The notes: generated from the sequence alone by a model not told the origin. Positions 17,490-26,923 are shown, numbered from the stretch's first letter. The stretch is 64,000 nucleotides of DNA from Bog-756 sp963778165 (GCA_963778165.1 CAVZTE010000005.1:434001-498000), one strand, 5' to 3'. Numbers and translations are program-made.

Positions 17490-19766
17490 TCAGGCCAGGT
17501 TCAGGGCGCGGACCAGGTAGTAGGTGGCAGGGAGCACGAACAACAGGGCGTCGACCCGATCGAGGACCCCCCCGTGGCCCGGGAGCAGGGTGCCCATGTC
17601 CTTCAACCGGAGGTCCCGCTTCAGCAGGGACTCGCACAGGTCGCCGATGGGGGCCACCACGGCCACCACCACGCCCAGGACCGCGGCGTTGGACGGTGTC
17701 CAGGGGTGGATCTGCCCCACGATCACGGTGGAGGCCAGGATGGAGAAGAGGGCACCCCCGATGAGCCCCTCCCAGGTCTTGTTGGGGCTGATGTTGGGGG
17801 CCAGAGCGTGGCGACCCATGCCTCCCCCGATGACCAGCGCCCCCACGTCGTTGGCCACCGTGGCGATGATGGCCCCCAGGAGGAAGGCGATCCCGTGGCG
17901 GTCGGGGAACATCGACGGCGACAGCAGCAGGCCGGCATAGCCGCCGAGGAGCGACACCCAGCCCACGGTCAGCAGGGTGGCGGCTGTTCCGGCCACCGGG
18001 GAGCCGCGCTCGATCCCGAACAGGTACCAGATGAGGGTGAAGGCGGTGATCAGGACCAGGATCAGCGGGATGGCGGCGATGCCCTTGTTGTAGGCCCCCA
18101 CCATCAGCGAGATGGTCCCCACCAGCCCCAGCAGTGTGGCCGGGTGGTACCCGGCCCGCCGGAGCACCCCGAAGCTCTCACCGGCGGCGAAGGTGATCAC
18201 GATGAGGCACAGGGCCAGGGAGGTGACCGTTCCCAGCTTGAAGGCCACCAGGGCGATGACGGCCACGGCGATCCCGGTTCCCACCCGGATGCCGATCCCG
18301 CCGCCGCCGGCCTGGCGGGGCGACGAGCGCTTGCTGCCATCCGGGGCCGACTCGGTGCGGACGGATCGACGGGGAGGCGGCCCGCCTCCCGTGGCCAGGT
18401 CGCTCTCCCCCGCCACTACGGGAGAGGGGTTGGAGACCGACCAGCGTCTCGGACGACGACGGGGCACACCCGCGGCCACCGCCGCAGTGGCGGCGATGTC
18501 CACGGTGTCGGTGCCCGCCCGGCCCCGCTCGGTGGCGGTGTCGACCGACCCCGAGGTCTCGAGGTCCTCCCGTTCGGCGCTGCGATCGGCCGCGGCCAGC
18601 GAGGCCATGCTCCCCCGCTTGCGGCCGGCTCCGGGAACATCGGTGACCGAGGCCCCCGGGGGCTCGGCGGCCAGGGGGGTGTCGGTGACCGCTTCGACGT
18701 CGTCGGGTCGCTTGGCCCGCAGGCGCGAGGGCAGCAGACCGGTGCGACGGGCCCGGGCCGCCCCGGCCGTCCCGCTGGGCCGGGCCCTCCCGATCTCTTT
18801 CAGGTCGTCGTCGTCGGCCAGTCCCGGCGTCGGTGATCGGGGTTCATCCAAAAAGCCCCGTGGGGGCTCGGCCAACCCTGCCCCGGCGCTCGACCCGGCG
18901 GCGGCCGCGACCGGCCCCGCAGTCACCGGCCCGATCCCGCTCCCCCCGGCGAACGGAGAGGCAGCAGCCTCCCGCCCGGGCTCGGTCCCAGGATCGCCGA
19001 AGGAACGGGGGTGCTCGGGCTCGACGATCCCGGCAGCGGCCACGCCGGCCCCGAAGGCAGCCACGCCGGGCCCGGGCCCCTCGGGCTCCGAGGACACCAC
19101 GGCGGTGGGCTCGGTGATGGGGGCGATGGTGATCCCGTCGTCGGCCTCGTCGGCCCCGGCGGAGTGCCGGACCGGGCTGGCCGCCCCGGGCCGCACCGAG
19201 TCGAGGTCGAACTCCCACGGCCGACGGTCGGGGTCGGAGCCCTCGGTCTCGTCGAGTGATCCCAGTGCCTCCCGGTCGTCCCCGAACATGGCCGGCTCGA
19301 ACTCCTCGTCGTGGGCCATCCAGTCGGTGTCCTCCTCGCGCCACGACGGTGAGGCGATCCCCGATCCGGACCCTTCGCCTCCGGTGTCACGGGCCAGGAC
19401 GGCTGGGACCTGGCCGGTGGGGGGCTCGGTCCAGTGGGGCAACTCGGTGGTGGTGGCGGCGGCGCCCGGGACGGCGGTCTGACCCGGATTGACCGGCTGC
19501 ACCGTCGGGGTACTGGGATCGGGGTTGGCGGGCTCCCCGGTCAGTCTGACCTGGGAGCCCCCGAGCTCGTCGTCCAGAAGGTCCGAAGCGTCTTCGGTCG
19601 GCTCGACGTGGCGGGACACCGCCGGCACGATCTGGGTGACCTCCCCGGCGGGCTCGGCACCGACGATACGGATCCGGTCGGTGATCGGGCCGGTCGTCTC
19701 GGTGCGCGTCACCGGAGGGTGCGCTCGAGTTTCCTCATCATCTCCCCGGTCAGGGACGTCATCCAC
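17490..19766 (-). CDS. cdsA: Phosphatidate cytidylyltransferase with a very long disordered N-terminus
   Basis: Makes CDP-diacylglycerol for phospholipid synthesis. Residues from about 480 to 758 are a multi-helix membrane domain ending in the CDS signature GDLCESLLKRDLRLKD followed by GHGGVLDRVD. The first 480 residues are not part of the family: they are Asp/Glu/Pro/Ala/Gly-rich with an Arg-rich stretch (RARRTGLLPSRLRAKR) and no recognisable fold. The start is GTG 19766 with GGAGG 11 bases upstream. The frame runs through without a stop, so this is a real extension and not a misread start. It lies between frr and dxr, as in other actinobacteria. Confidence 0.93.
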   Translation of the reverse strand: MDDVPDRGDDEETRAHPPVTRTETTGPITDRIRIVGAEPAGEVTQIVPAVSRHVEPTEDASDLLDDELGGSQVRLTGEPANPDPSTPTVQPVNPGQTAVPGAAATTTELPHWTEPPTGQVPAVLARDTGGEGSGSGIASPSWREEDTDWMAHDEEFEPAMFGDDREALGSLDETEGSDPDRRPWEFDLDSVRPGAASPVRHSAGADEADDGITIAPITEPTAVVSSEPEGPGPGVAAFGAGVAAAGIVEPEHPRSFGDPGTEPGREAAASPFAGGSGIGPVTAGPVAAAAGSSAGAGLAEPPRGFLDEPRSPTPGLADDDDLKEIGRARPSGTAGAARARRTGLLPSRLRAKRPDDVEAVTDTPLAAEPPGASVTDVPGAGRKRGSMASLAAADRSAEREDLETSGSVDTATERGRAGTDTVDIAATAAVAAGVPRRRPRRWSVSNPSPVVAGESDLATGGGPPPRRSVRTESAPDGSKRSSPRQAGGGGIGIRVGTGIAVAVIALVAFKLGTVTSLALCLIVITFAAGESFGVLRRAGYHPATLLGLVGTISLMVGAYNKGIAAIPLILVLITAFTLIWYLFGIERGSPVAGTAATLLTVGWVSLLGGYAGLLLSPSMFPDRHGIAFLLGAIIATVANDVGALVIGGGMGRHALAPNISPNKTWEGLIGGALFSILASTVIVGQIHPWTPSNAAVLGVVVAVVAPIGDLCESLLKRDLRLKDMGTLLPGHGGVLDRVDALLFVLPATYYLVRALNLA

Positions 19767-19815
19767 GTCGGTTGTTTCCTCCCGTCGACCGGACCGAACA
19801 TGGTCCGGTCATCTC

Positions 19816-20385
19816 TCAGATCTCGAGGAGCTCCTGCTCCTTGTGGGCCAGCAGTTTGTCTATGGCCGCCACCTGGTCGTGGGTGATCTTGTCGAGGTCC
19901 TTCTCGACCCGCTCGAGCTCGTCGGTCGAGAGGTCGCCGTCCTTCTGCATGCCGTCGAGCTCGTGTCGGGCGGCCCGGCGGGCGTTCCGAACGGCTACCC
20001 GCCCGTCCTCCGCCTTTCCCTTGACCACCTTCACCAGCTCTTTGCGACGTTGCTCGGTGGGTACCGGGAAGGACAGCCGGATCACCGTGCCGTCGCTCGA
20101 CGGGGTGATGCCCAGGTCCGAGCCCTGCAGGGCCTTCTCGATGGCGGGCAACGACCCCTTGTCGTAGGGCGACACCACCAGGAGGCGGGCTTCGGGCACG
20201 CTGAAGCCGGCCATCTGGCGCAGCTCGGTCTCCGCCCCGTAGTAGTCCACCTTCAGATGTTCCACCAGGGCCGGGGTGGCCCTCCCGGTGCGCACCGACC
20301 CGAACTCGGTGAGCACGTGCTCCACCGCTTTGGTCATGTGCTCTTTGGCGTCCGCCACCACCAGGGCAATCAGATCCTCATCCAT
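19816..20385 (-). CDS. frr: Ribosome recycling factor
   Basis: Splits post-termination ribosomes together with EF-G. The 189-residue product has VRTGRATPALVEHLKVDYYG, the family hallmark, and a C-terminal helix rich in Lys/Glu; length is standard (about 185). ATG 20385 is chosen over upstream in-frame codons because the family starts there. A TACGCT lies 9 bases upstream, so a separate promoter is possible, but the gene follows pyrH by 61 bases and is probably co-transcribed. Confidence 0.95.
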   Translation of the reverse strand: MDEDLIALVVADAKEHMTKAVEHVLTEFGSVRTGRATPALVEHLKVDYYGAETELRQMAGFSVPEARLLVVSPYDKGSLPAIEKALQGSDLGITPSSDGTVIRLSFPVPTEQRRKELVKVVKGKAEDGRVAVRNARRAARHELDGMQKDGDLSTDELERVEKDLDKITHDQVAAIDKLLAHKEQELLEI

Positions 20386-20446
20386 TAACGAACCAGCGTA
20401 GCCAGCAGGGTACGACCCCACCGAGCCGTGAGTGCCACCTGGGATT

Positions 20447-21166
20447 TCATCGGACCAGCGTTCCGATGGGTACTCCACTGAGGGCCTTGTGGATGTTGCC
20501 CGGCTCCATCAGGTCGAAGACCCGGATGGGCAGCCCGTTGTCCATGCAGAAGGTGATGGCGGTGAGGTCCATGACCCGAAGGTCCTTGGCCACCACCTCC
20601 ATGAAGGAGATCTCGTCGTACCGGGTGGCGGTGGGGTCCAGTCGGGGGTCCGCCGTGTACACCCCGTCGACCCCCCCGTGGGTCCCTTTGCACAGCAGCT
20701 CCGCCTCGATCTCCGCACCGCGTAGGGCCGCCGAGGTGTCGGTGGTGAAGTAGGGATTGCCCATGCCGGCGGCGAACACCACCACCCGGCCCTTCTCCAG
20801 GTGGCGGATGGCCCGGCGGCGGATGTAGGGCTCGGCCACCTCGGCCATCTGCACCGCCGAGAGCACCCGGGTGGCCCGCCCGTGGTGCTCCAGGGCGTCC
20901 TGCAGGGCCAGGGCGTTGATGACCGTGCCCAGCATCCCCATGGTGTCCGAGGTGGCCCGGTCCATGCCGGCCCCGGCGCCGGTGGTGCCACGCCAGATGT
21001 TCCCTCCCCCGACCATCACCGCCAATTCGAGATCGGACTCGCTGAGGGTCTGGGCGATCTCGAGGGCCAGCCGCTCCACCACTGCGGCGTCGATGGTCTC
21101 GTCCGAGGCCGAAGAGGCCAAAGCCTCCCCGGACATCTTCAGGACGATGCGCCTCGGATCCCCCAC
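20447..21166 (-). CDS. pyrH: UMP kinase
   Basis: Hexameric bacterial UMP kinase (amino acid kinase fold) making UDP. The 239-residue product has RIVLKMSGEAL, GGGNIWRG and GNPYFTTDTSAALR, with the aspartate-containing C-terminal ATP-binding segment (GVYTADPRLDP). GTG 21166 lies 7 bases after the tsf stop. It is in the universal rpsB-tsf-pyrH-frr order. Confidence 0.96.
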   Translation of the reverse strand: MGDPRRIVLKMSGEALASSASDETIDAAVVERLALEIAQTLSESDLELAVMVGGGNIWRGTTGAGAGMDRATSDTMGMLGTVINALALQDALEHHGRATRVLSAVQMAEVAEPYIRRRAIRHLEKGRVVVFAAGMGNPYFTTDTSAALRGAEIEAELLCKGTHGGVDGVYTADPRLDPTATRYDEISFMEVVAKDLRVMDLTAITFCMDNGLPIRVFDLMEPGNIHKALSGVPIGTLVR

Positions 21167-21173
21167 CGCTGCC

Positions 21174-21968
21174 TCAGTCGCCGACGACGACCTGGGCGAA
21201 TTGCGTCACCGTGGCCGGGCCGAGGAGCTTGGCGATGGTCTGCTTCTCATCCTTCACGTAGGGCTGGTCCAACAGGACCCGCTCCTTGTACCACCCGTTG
21301 AGGCGGCCTTCCACGATCTTGGGCAGGGCGGCATCGGGCTTGCCCTCGTTGCGGGCGATCTTCTCGACCGTCTCGCGCTCCGCCGCCACCTCCTCTTCGG
21401 GAACTTCGTCGCGGGAGATGTAGGCCGGGCGGGCGAAGGCAATGTGGGCGGCGATGTCGTGGGCCAGCTCGACGCTTCCACCTGACAGGGCCACCGCCAC
21501 GGCGTTTACCCCGCGGCCGGCCTGCAGGTGCAGGTAGGAGTCGACCACCCCGTCGGCGGGGGCGGTGATCCGGACCACCCGACCGATCGAGATGTTCTCC
21601 TTGAGGGTCAGCTTCAGTCGCTCGAGGTCCTCGGTGCGCTCCTCGATGGCGCCCTCGCCCTTGGTGGCCACCAACTCGGCCAGGGCGTTGACCAGTTCCA
21701 CGAACTCGTCGGACTTGGCCACGAAGTCGGTCTCGGACCGGAGCTGCACGATCGAGACGACACCGTCGGCCCGACCGATGGCCACGGCACCCTGGGACGC
21801 CTCGCGGTCGGCCCGCTTGGCCTGGCTGGCCTTGCCCTGCTCCCGCAGCCAGGTGATGGCCTTGTCCATGTCGCCGCCGTTCTCGTTGAGGGCCTCGCGG
21901 GCGTCGAGCATGCCCACACCGGTCAGTTGGCGGAGCTTCTGTACGTCTTTGGCAGTGAAGTCGGGCAC
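21174..21968 (-). CDS. tsf: Elongation factor Ts
   Basis: Nucleotide exchange factor for EF-Tu. The 264-residue product begins with the UBA-like domain (VQKLRQLTGVGMLDAREAL) and contains the TDFVAKSDEFVELV core motif. Start is GTG 21968, preceded by GAGGAGG inside the end of rpsB and 2 bases after its TAA stop, so translation is probably coupled. Confidence 0.96.
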   Translation of the reverse strand: MPDFTAKDVQKLRQLTGVGMLDAREALNENGGDMDKAITWLREQGKASQAKRADREASQGAVAIGRADGVVSIVQLRSETDFVAKSDEFVELVNALAELVATKGEGAIEERTEDLERLKLTLKENISIGRVVRITAPADGVVDSYLHLQAGRGVNAVAVALSGGSVELAHDIAAHIAFARPAYISRDEVPEEEVAAERETVEKIARNEGKPDAALPKIVEGRLNGWYKERVLLDQPYVKDEKQTIAKLLGPATVTQFAQVVVGD

Positions 21969-21970
21969 GT

Positions 21971-23038
21971 TTACGCCTCCTCGGTGGGCGCGGTCGGGGT
22001 GGCCTCGGGGGCCGATGCAGTTGGTTCGTCAGCCGGATCGGCGGCCGGCGGGGCCGGAGCTTCCGCGGCCGGAGCCGGGGCGGGCGAGGCAGCCTCAGGG
22101 GCCGGGGCTGCGGGTGTGGCGGCCGGAGACGGAGCTTGTGCCGCCGGGGCCGGAGCCGGGGGGGCCGGTGCCTCCGGTGCGGCCGTGGCGGGTGCCTCGG
22201 CGGTGGGGGCAGCAACCTCAGGCGTGGTGGCCGCGGCGCTCTCCGCCGGGGCCTCGGTTGCGGCCGGTGCCGGGGTCGAGGCGGCCGGCGGCGGTGGGAC
22301 CGGAAGCGGAGCCGGGGCCGGAGCGGCCGCCGGGGCCGGGGCTGGACGTTGCTGGGCGATGAAGCGGCCCTCCACCACGGCGTCGGCCACGACCCGGCAC
22401 AGCAGGGCTCCCGAGCGGATGGCATCGTCGTTCCCCGGGATGACATGGGTGATGACGTCGGGGTCACAGTTGGTGTCGACCACCGCCACCACCGGCAACC
22501 CCAGCTTGTTGGCCTCGGTGACGGCGATGTGCTCCTTCTTCGTGTCGATGACGAAGATGGCGTCGGGCAGTCGGTCGAGGCTGCGGATCCCGCCCAGGTT
22601 CCGCTGGAGCTTCTCGAGCTCCCGGGTGTGGCGCAGGGCCTCTTTCTTCGGCATGGCGTCGAAGTCCCCGGCCTTCTGCATGGCCTCGAACTCCTTCATC
22701 CGCTTGACCCGGGTCGACACGGTCTGGAAGTTGGTCAGCATCCCGCCCAGCCACCGCTCGTTCACGTAGGGCATCCCGCAGGCGTCGGCGTAGATGGCCA
22801 CCGGTCCCTGGGTCTGCTTCTTCGTGCCCACGAACAAGATGGTGCCGCCACCGGCCACCAGATCACGGATGTACCCGTAGGACTCCTCGATCCCCTTCAT
22901 GGTCTGGCGCAGGTCGATCAGGTAGATCCCGTTGCGCTCACCGAGGATGAACCGGCGCATCTTGGGGTTCCATCGCCGGGTCTGATGCCCGAAGTGGACG
23001 CCCGCGCCCAGCAATTGCTTCATCGTTACTACGGCCAT
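21971..23038 (-). CDS. rpsB: 30S ribosomal protein S2 with an Ala/Pro-rich C-terminal tail
   Basis: Ribosomal protein S2. Residues 1 to about 240 are a normal S2 (MKQLLGAGVHFGHQTRRWNP, VDTNCDPDVITHVIPGNDDA). The last 115 residues are an almost pure Ala/Pro/Glu/Thr tail with no charge pattern of a folded domain. Typical S2 is about 230-270 residues; this is 355. ATG 23038 has GAAGGAG 8 bases upstream. It opens the rpsB-tsf-pyrH-frr operon. The 184 bases between it and whiG contain only a TACAAT -10-like hexamer (23166-23171, minus) without a matching -35. Confidence 0.95.
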   Translation of the reverse strand: MAVVTMKQLLGAGVHFGHQTRRWNPKMRRFILGERNGIYLIDLRQTMKGIEESYGYIRDLVAGGGTILFVGTKKQTQGPVAIYADACGMPYVNERWLGGMLTNFQTVSTRVKRMKEFEAMQKAGDFDAMPKKEALRHTRELEKLQRNLGGIRSLDRLPDAIFVIDTKKEHIAVTEANKLGLPVVAVVDTNCDPDVITHVIPGNDDAIRSGALLCRVVADAVVEGRFIAQQRPAPAPAAAPAPAPLPVPPPPAASTPAPAATEAPAESAAATTPEVAAPTAEAPATAAPEAPAPPAPAPAAQAPSPAATPAAPAPEAASPAPAPAAEAPAPPAADPADEPTASAPEATPTAPTEEA

Positions 23039-23222
23039 TGGAACTGCTCCTTCAAACGGTTGTCGTTCACCGACCACAACACCCCTGGCTGAGGGGCGAC
23101 CGTGGACGCGGTCGGGTGCGTGCTAGATCCCGCATGTACGCCCCGCCGGTTGACGGGGCCAGTCCATTGTACTGCCCAGGACCGGGGCCGCTCCACTTGG
23201 GGGCCCGGACGGGCCGCCGGCC

Positions 23223-24083
23223 TCAGCCGGCTGTGGTGGTGGGCACCCGTTTCGAGCCCGAGGCGGCGTTGGGGCCGGCCCCTCCGGCAGCCTTGGCCGT
23301 GGGCCCCTTGCTCCTCGGTCCGGTCCCTTCGGGCCGGTCCGCCAGTTTGGCCCGGAGCTGGAGGACGGCCTTGGTGTGGATCTGGCACACCCGGGATTCG
23401 GTCACCCCGAGGATGTCCCCGATCTCCGCCAGGGTCAGGCCTTCGTAGTAGTACAGGGTGAGGACGGTCTTCTCGCGCTCGGCCATCTGGCCGACCGCCT
23501 GGATCAGCGCTTCCTTGGTCTCTTTGACCTCGAAGGTGTCCATGGGGCCGGCCGTGCTGTCGGGCAGGGTCTCACCGAGGGTGGAGCGGTCCGAACGGTC
23601 ACCGCCGCGGAACACCTCGTCCAGGGCCACCACGCCGACAAAGGAGATCTTCCGCAGTGCCGTCTGGAACTCCTCGTCGGTCATCTCCAGGTCCGCGGCG
23701 ACCTCGGCGTCGGTGGGGGTCCGGTGCAGGGTGGCCTCGAGCTTGGAGTACGACTGCTCCACGGCCCGGGCCTTGGCCCGCACCGACCGGGGGACCCAGT
23801 CGATGGAGCGGAGCTCGTCGATGATGGCGCCCTTGATGCGGGGGATGGCGTAGGTCTCGAACTTGATGTTCCGGAGTGGCTCGAACCGCTCGATGGCGTC
23901 GATCAGCCCGATGATCCCGTAGCTGGCCAGGTCGGCCTCGTCCACGTGGCGGGGCAGGCCGACCGACACCCGGCCGGCCACGTACTTGACCACCGGGGCG
24001 TAGTGCACGATGAGCTGGTCCCGCAGGACCCGCTCCCCGGTCTTCTTGTACTCGGCCCACACGCCGTCGATGCCGTGTCCCAC
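23223..24083 (-). CDS. whiG: RNA polymerase sigma factor, WhiG/FliA type
   Basis: Sigma-70 family factor of the group that drives flagellar genes in motile bacteria and early sporulation genes in Streptomyces. The product has region 2 (DLASYGIIGLIDAIERFEP, IKFETYAIPRIKGAIIDELR), region 3, and region 4 with a helix-turn-helix (LTLAEIGDILGVTESRVCQI). About 286 residues from GTG 24083; TTG 24104 is an alternative start. A Lys/Gly/Ala-rich C-terminal tail follows region 4. The position next to rpsB matches whiG in other actinobacteria. No anti-sigma gene is adjacent. Confidence 0.88.
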   Translation of the reverse strand: MGHGIDGVWAEYKKTGERVLRDQLIVHYAPVVKYVAGRVSVGLPRHVDEADLASYGIIGLIDAIERFEPLRNIKFETYAIPRIKGAIIDELRSIDWVPRSVRAKARAVEQSYSKLEATLHRTPTDAEVAADLEMTDEEFQTALRKISFVGVVALDEVFRGGDRSDRSTLGETLPDSTAGPMDTFEVKETKEALIQAVGQMAEREKTVLTLYYYEGLTLAEIGDILGVTESRVCQIHTKAVLQLRAKLADRPEGTGPRSKGPTAKAAGGAGPNAASGSKRVPTTTAG

Positions 24084-24112
24084 TGCGTTTCTTTGCGTCG
24101 GCAATTGACCCC

Positions 24113-25000
24113 TTACGCCCGTGGATGCGTTCCCGAATAGACAGACAGCATGCGTTCCTTGCTCACATGAGTGTAGACCTGTGTGGTCTGCAAGCTGGCG
24201 TGACCCAGCAGTTCCTGCACCACACGGAGGTCGGCACCCCCGTCCAACAGGTGGGTGGCGAAGCTGTGGCGAAGGGCGTGAGGGTGCGTGGGGACGGGCG
24301 ATCGACGGTCCAGGATGCGCCGCACGTCGCGGGGCCCCAGGCGGTTCCCCCGGCGGTTGTAGAACAGGGCCTCCGAGGGTCCCTCGGCCGGGGCCAGAGC
24401 CGATCGTGGGCCGCCCAGCCAGGCCGAGACGGCCTCGGCGGACCGCTGGTGCATGAGCACCTGGCGCTGCTTGGAGCCCTTGCCGGTGACCGTGACCACC
24501 CGGCGGGCCAGGTCCACATGGCCCACGTCGAGCCCACACAGCTCGGCCACCCGCAGGCCGCTGCCGTACAGGAGCTCCAGGATGGCGTCGTCGCGAAGAT
24601 CGGCCGGGGTCCGGTCGGTGGCGGGAGCGTCGGGCCGGGGGGCCGGCTCCAGCAGCTGGGCCAGCTCGGCGTGGCCGAGGATGCGGGGCAGGCGGGAGTC
24701 GGGCGTGGGGGCGGAGAGGTGGATGGAGGGATCGGCCGTCAGCAGACCCCGCTGGACGCACCACTGGAAGTAGGACCGCAGCGACGCCGCGGTGCGGGCG
24801 ATGGTGGCCCGGGAGTAGCGGCGGGTAGCCATGAAGGCCAGGTAACGCCGGAGCACGATCCGATCCACATCGGCCGGCCCCTCGGCCCCACCCCGCCCGG
24901 CCCACTCGGCGAAGTGCTCGGCGTCCGACCCGTAGGCCCGCACCGAGGCCGGGGACAGGCCGCCAACCGACCGTCGGTACGCCTCGATCTCCCACGGCAC
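24113..25000 (-). CDS. xerC: Tyrosine recombinase XerC/XerD
   Basis: Site-specific recombinase that resolves chromosome dimers at dif. The 295-residue product has an N-terminal SAM-like DNA-binding domain and a catalytic domain with Arg150 (GSGLRVAE), Lys174 (TGKGSKQR), His241 and Arg244 (HALRHSFATH), His267 (LGHAS) and nucleophile Tyr276 (QVYTH). Whether it is the XerC or XerD paralogue cannot be told from one copy. GTG 25000 is supported by a -10-like box 7 bases upstream. It ends 29 bases before whiG, a conserved housekeeping position, so it is not a mobile-element integrase. Confidence 0.9.
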   Translation of the reverse strand: MPWEIEAYRRSVGGLSPASVRAYGSDAEHFAEWAGRGGAEGPADVDRIVLRRYLAFMATRRYSRATIARTAASLRSYFQWCVQRGLLTADPSIHLSAPTPDSRLPRILGHAELAQLLEPAPRPDAPATDRTPADLRDDAILELLYGSGLRVAELCGLDVGHVDLARRVVTVTGKGSKQRQVLMHQRSAEAVSAWLGGPRSALAPAEGPSEALFYNRRGNRLGPRDVRRILDRRSPVPTHPHALRHSFATHLLDGGADLRVVQELLGHASLQTTQVYTHVSKERMLSVYSGTHPRA

Positions 25001-25007
25001 GCCTGAA

Positions 25008-25013
25008 AGCGTA
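25008..25013 (-). promoter_or_regulatory. Putative -10 box of a leaderless xerC transcript
   Basis: TACGCT on the minus strand ends 7 bases before GTG 25000; the same hexamer is used at the same distance before other genes in this window. Confidence 0.5.
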
Positions 25014-25095
25014 CCCGGCGGCCCGGTTCAGATCGGGTACCGCCTGCCCCGGGGGAACCGGGCAGCCCGGTCAATCCGTTCCCGTCAACAGTTCC

Positions 25096-25107
25096 CCGGT
25101 ATACCGG
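25096..25107. promoter_or_regulatory. 12-bp perfect palindrome upstream of the solute-binding protein gene
   Basis: CCGGTATACCGG is self-complementary over 12 bases. It contains TATACC, which could also serve as a -10 box on the plus strand. A dimeric regulator site is possible. Confidence 0.4.
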
Positions 25108-25144
25108 CGCAGAGTCGGAGAACAGGACTATCGTCAGGCGCTAA

Positions 25145-25175
25145 GTAACGTTCTCGTCACAATCGGCGGGTAACG
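25145..25175 (+). promoter_or_regulatory. MtrA-box-like direct repeats
   Basis: GTAACG (25145-25150), then 5 bases, GTCACA (25156-25161), then 8 bases, GTAACG (25170-25175). Direct repeats of GTNAC-type half-sites about one helical turn apart resemble binding sites described for MtrA in mycobacteria and Streptomyces. They lie about 70 bases before the start of the operon-like run that includes mtrA. Confidence 0.4.
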
Positions 25176-25244
25176 GCAACAATCATGGCCATCTCGCCAG
25201 GCCGACGAACCAGGTTCGCTTCGGTCACCGTCCAAAGGGGGAAC

Positions 25245-26923
25245 ATGTCAGATCGCATCGACCGCAGGTCGTTCTTGGCCCGGAGCGCGGTCACCGGGGT
25301 CGGCATCGCCGCCATCGGCTCGGCCGGCGGCCTGCTGGACGCCTGTAGCTCCAGTCCCTCCAGCACCTCCACCACCGGCACCGGCACCCACCCCGACGGC
25401 ATCTCCACGGCCACCCCCAAGCCCGGGGGCTCGCTCATCTTCGGGGTCGACACCGAAGAAGCGGGGTTCTCGCCCACCAAAGGGACGTTCGACGAAGTGG
25501 GCCTGCTCTATGCCCGCACGGTCTTCGACCCCCTCATGATCCTCGACGACACCGGCACCCCGCAGCCCTATCTGGCCGAGTCGGTCACCCCCAACGCCGC
25601 CTACACCGAGTGGACGATCAAGCTGCGGCCCAACCTGGTCTTCCACAACGGCGCGCCGTGCAACTCCGCGGCGCTGGCCGCCAACTTCGAGGCCCAGCAG
25701 GCCGCCCTGCTGACCGGTCCGGAGTTCACCAGCTTCAGCAACATTGCCGTGACCGACCCCCTCACCGTCACGCTCACCCTCAAGTCCCCGTGGGTACCGT
25801 TCAACTACTACCTGTGCGGCGGCATCGGCGGACAGATCGCCTATGTGGCCGAACCGAATTGGCTGAAGTCCGGGAGCCAGACCAATCCCATCGGGACCGG
25901 TCCGTTCGTCTACCACGAGTGGGTCCCGAACGACCACTTCACCGCCACCAAGAACCCCCACTACTGGCGGCCCGGCCTCCCCTACCTGGACAGCATCACC
26001 TACAAACCCATCCCCGACCCCGAGTCGCTGCTGCAGACCTTCCAGTCCGGTGGCGTCGACATCATGCATACTGACACCGCCAGCGCCATCCAGACGTTGC
26101 GGAGCAACAGCTCCTATGGGTACATCGACGACACCCAGAAGGTGGCCGGCGAGCCGGACATGGGATGCCTGCTGCTCAACCTGTCCAAGGCGCCCTTCGA
26201 CAACCTCAAAGTGCGCCAGGCTACGGCCTACGCCATCAGCTCGGCCCAGTACGTGGCGGTGATCGACTCCAACGTCAACCCCACCTCCAACGGGCCCTTC
26301 ACCTCCACCTCCCCCTACTACAACCCCGACAGCCCCTACCCCAAGTACGACCCGGCCAAGGCCAGCCAGCTGGTCAGCGAGGTCCACTCCGAGACGGGGA
26401 AGCCGGTGGTGGTCACCCTCAACCACACCCCCGACTCCAGCACCACGAAGATCGCCGAGTACCTGCAGCAGAAGCTGCAGTCGGTGGGGATGACCGTCAC
26501 TCTCGCTCCCATCGAGCAGGCCCAGCTCATCAACACCGCCCTGCTGGGCAAGTTCGAGGCCCAGGTGTGGCGGCAGTTCGGTGCCATCGACCCCGACCTC
26601 AACTACATCTTCTGGAGCCCGAGCAACATCAACTCGCTGTTCTCCATCAACATGGCCCGCAACACCGATCCGAAGATGCAGGACGCCCTGATCAAGGGAC
26701 GGGAGTCCTCCACCCAGGCCGGCCGGGTGGCCGCCTACCAGCAGGTCGCCCAGCTGATGGGCGAGGACATCCCCTACATCTGGTACGACCGGACGGTATG
26801 GGCCATCGGCGCCGCACCCCAGGTGGAGAATTTGGAACAACCCGACCACTCCGGCCGGGGCCAAGGCCTTCTCGTTCTACGGCGGGGCCATCTGGCCCAC
26901 CCAGATCTGGCTCAAGTCCTGAC
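25245..26923 (+). CDS. Extracellular solute-binding lipoprotein, family 5 (frameshifted near the 3' end)
   Basis: Substrate-binding component of a peptide/nickel-type ABC transporter. The N-terminus has a Tat motif (DRRSFLAR, residues 6-13) and a lipobox LLDAC with Cys34, so it should be exported folded and lipid-anchored. The body matches family 5 (IVFHNGAPCNSAALAAN-type region, PIGTGPFVYHEW, NPHYWRP, QATAYAIS). After VENL the frame is lost; the plausible end (NNPTTPAGAKAF to IWLKS, stop 26921-26923) is read one base later, consistent with one extra base near 26835-26840. ATG 25245 is chosen over ATG 25185 because AAAGGGGG precedes it. No permease or ATPase gene is adjacent; mtrA follows after 54 bases. 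Confidence 0.85.

Noticed and set aside
23102..23200. A TTGACG/TACTGC promoter on the plus strand upstream of whiG/rpsB
   Set aside because: The spacer is only 14 bases and no plus-strand gene follows.
24113..25000. xerC as a phage or integrative-element integrase
   Set aside because: It is next to whiG and rpsB in a conserved housekeeping order, and no attachment sites, excisionase or phage genes are near.
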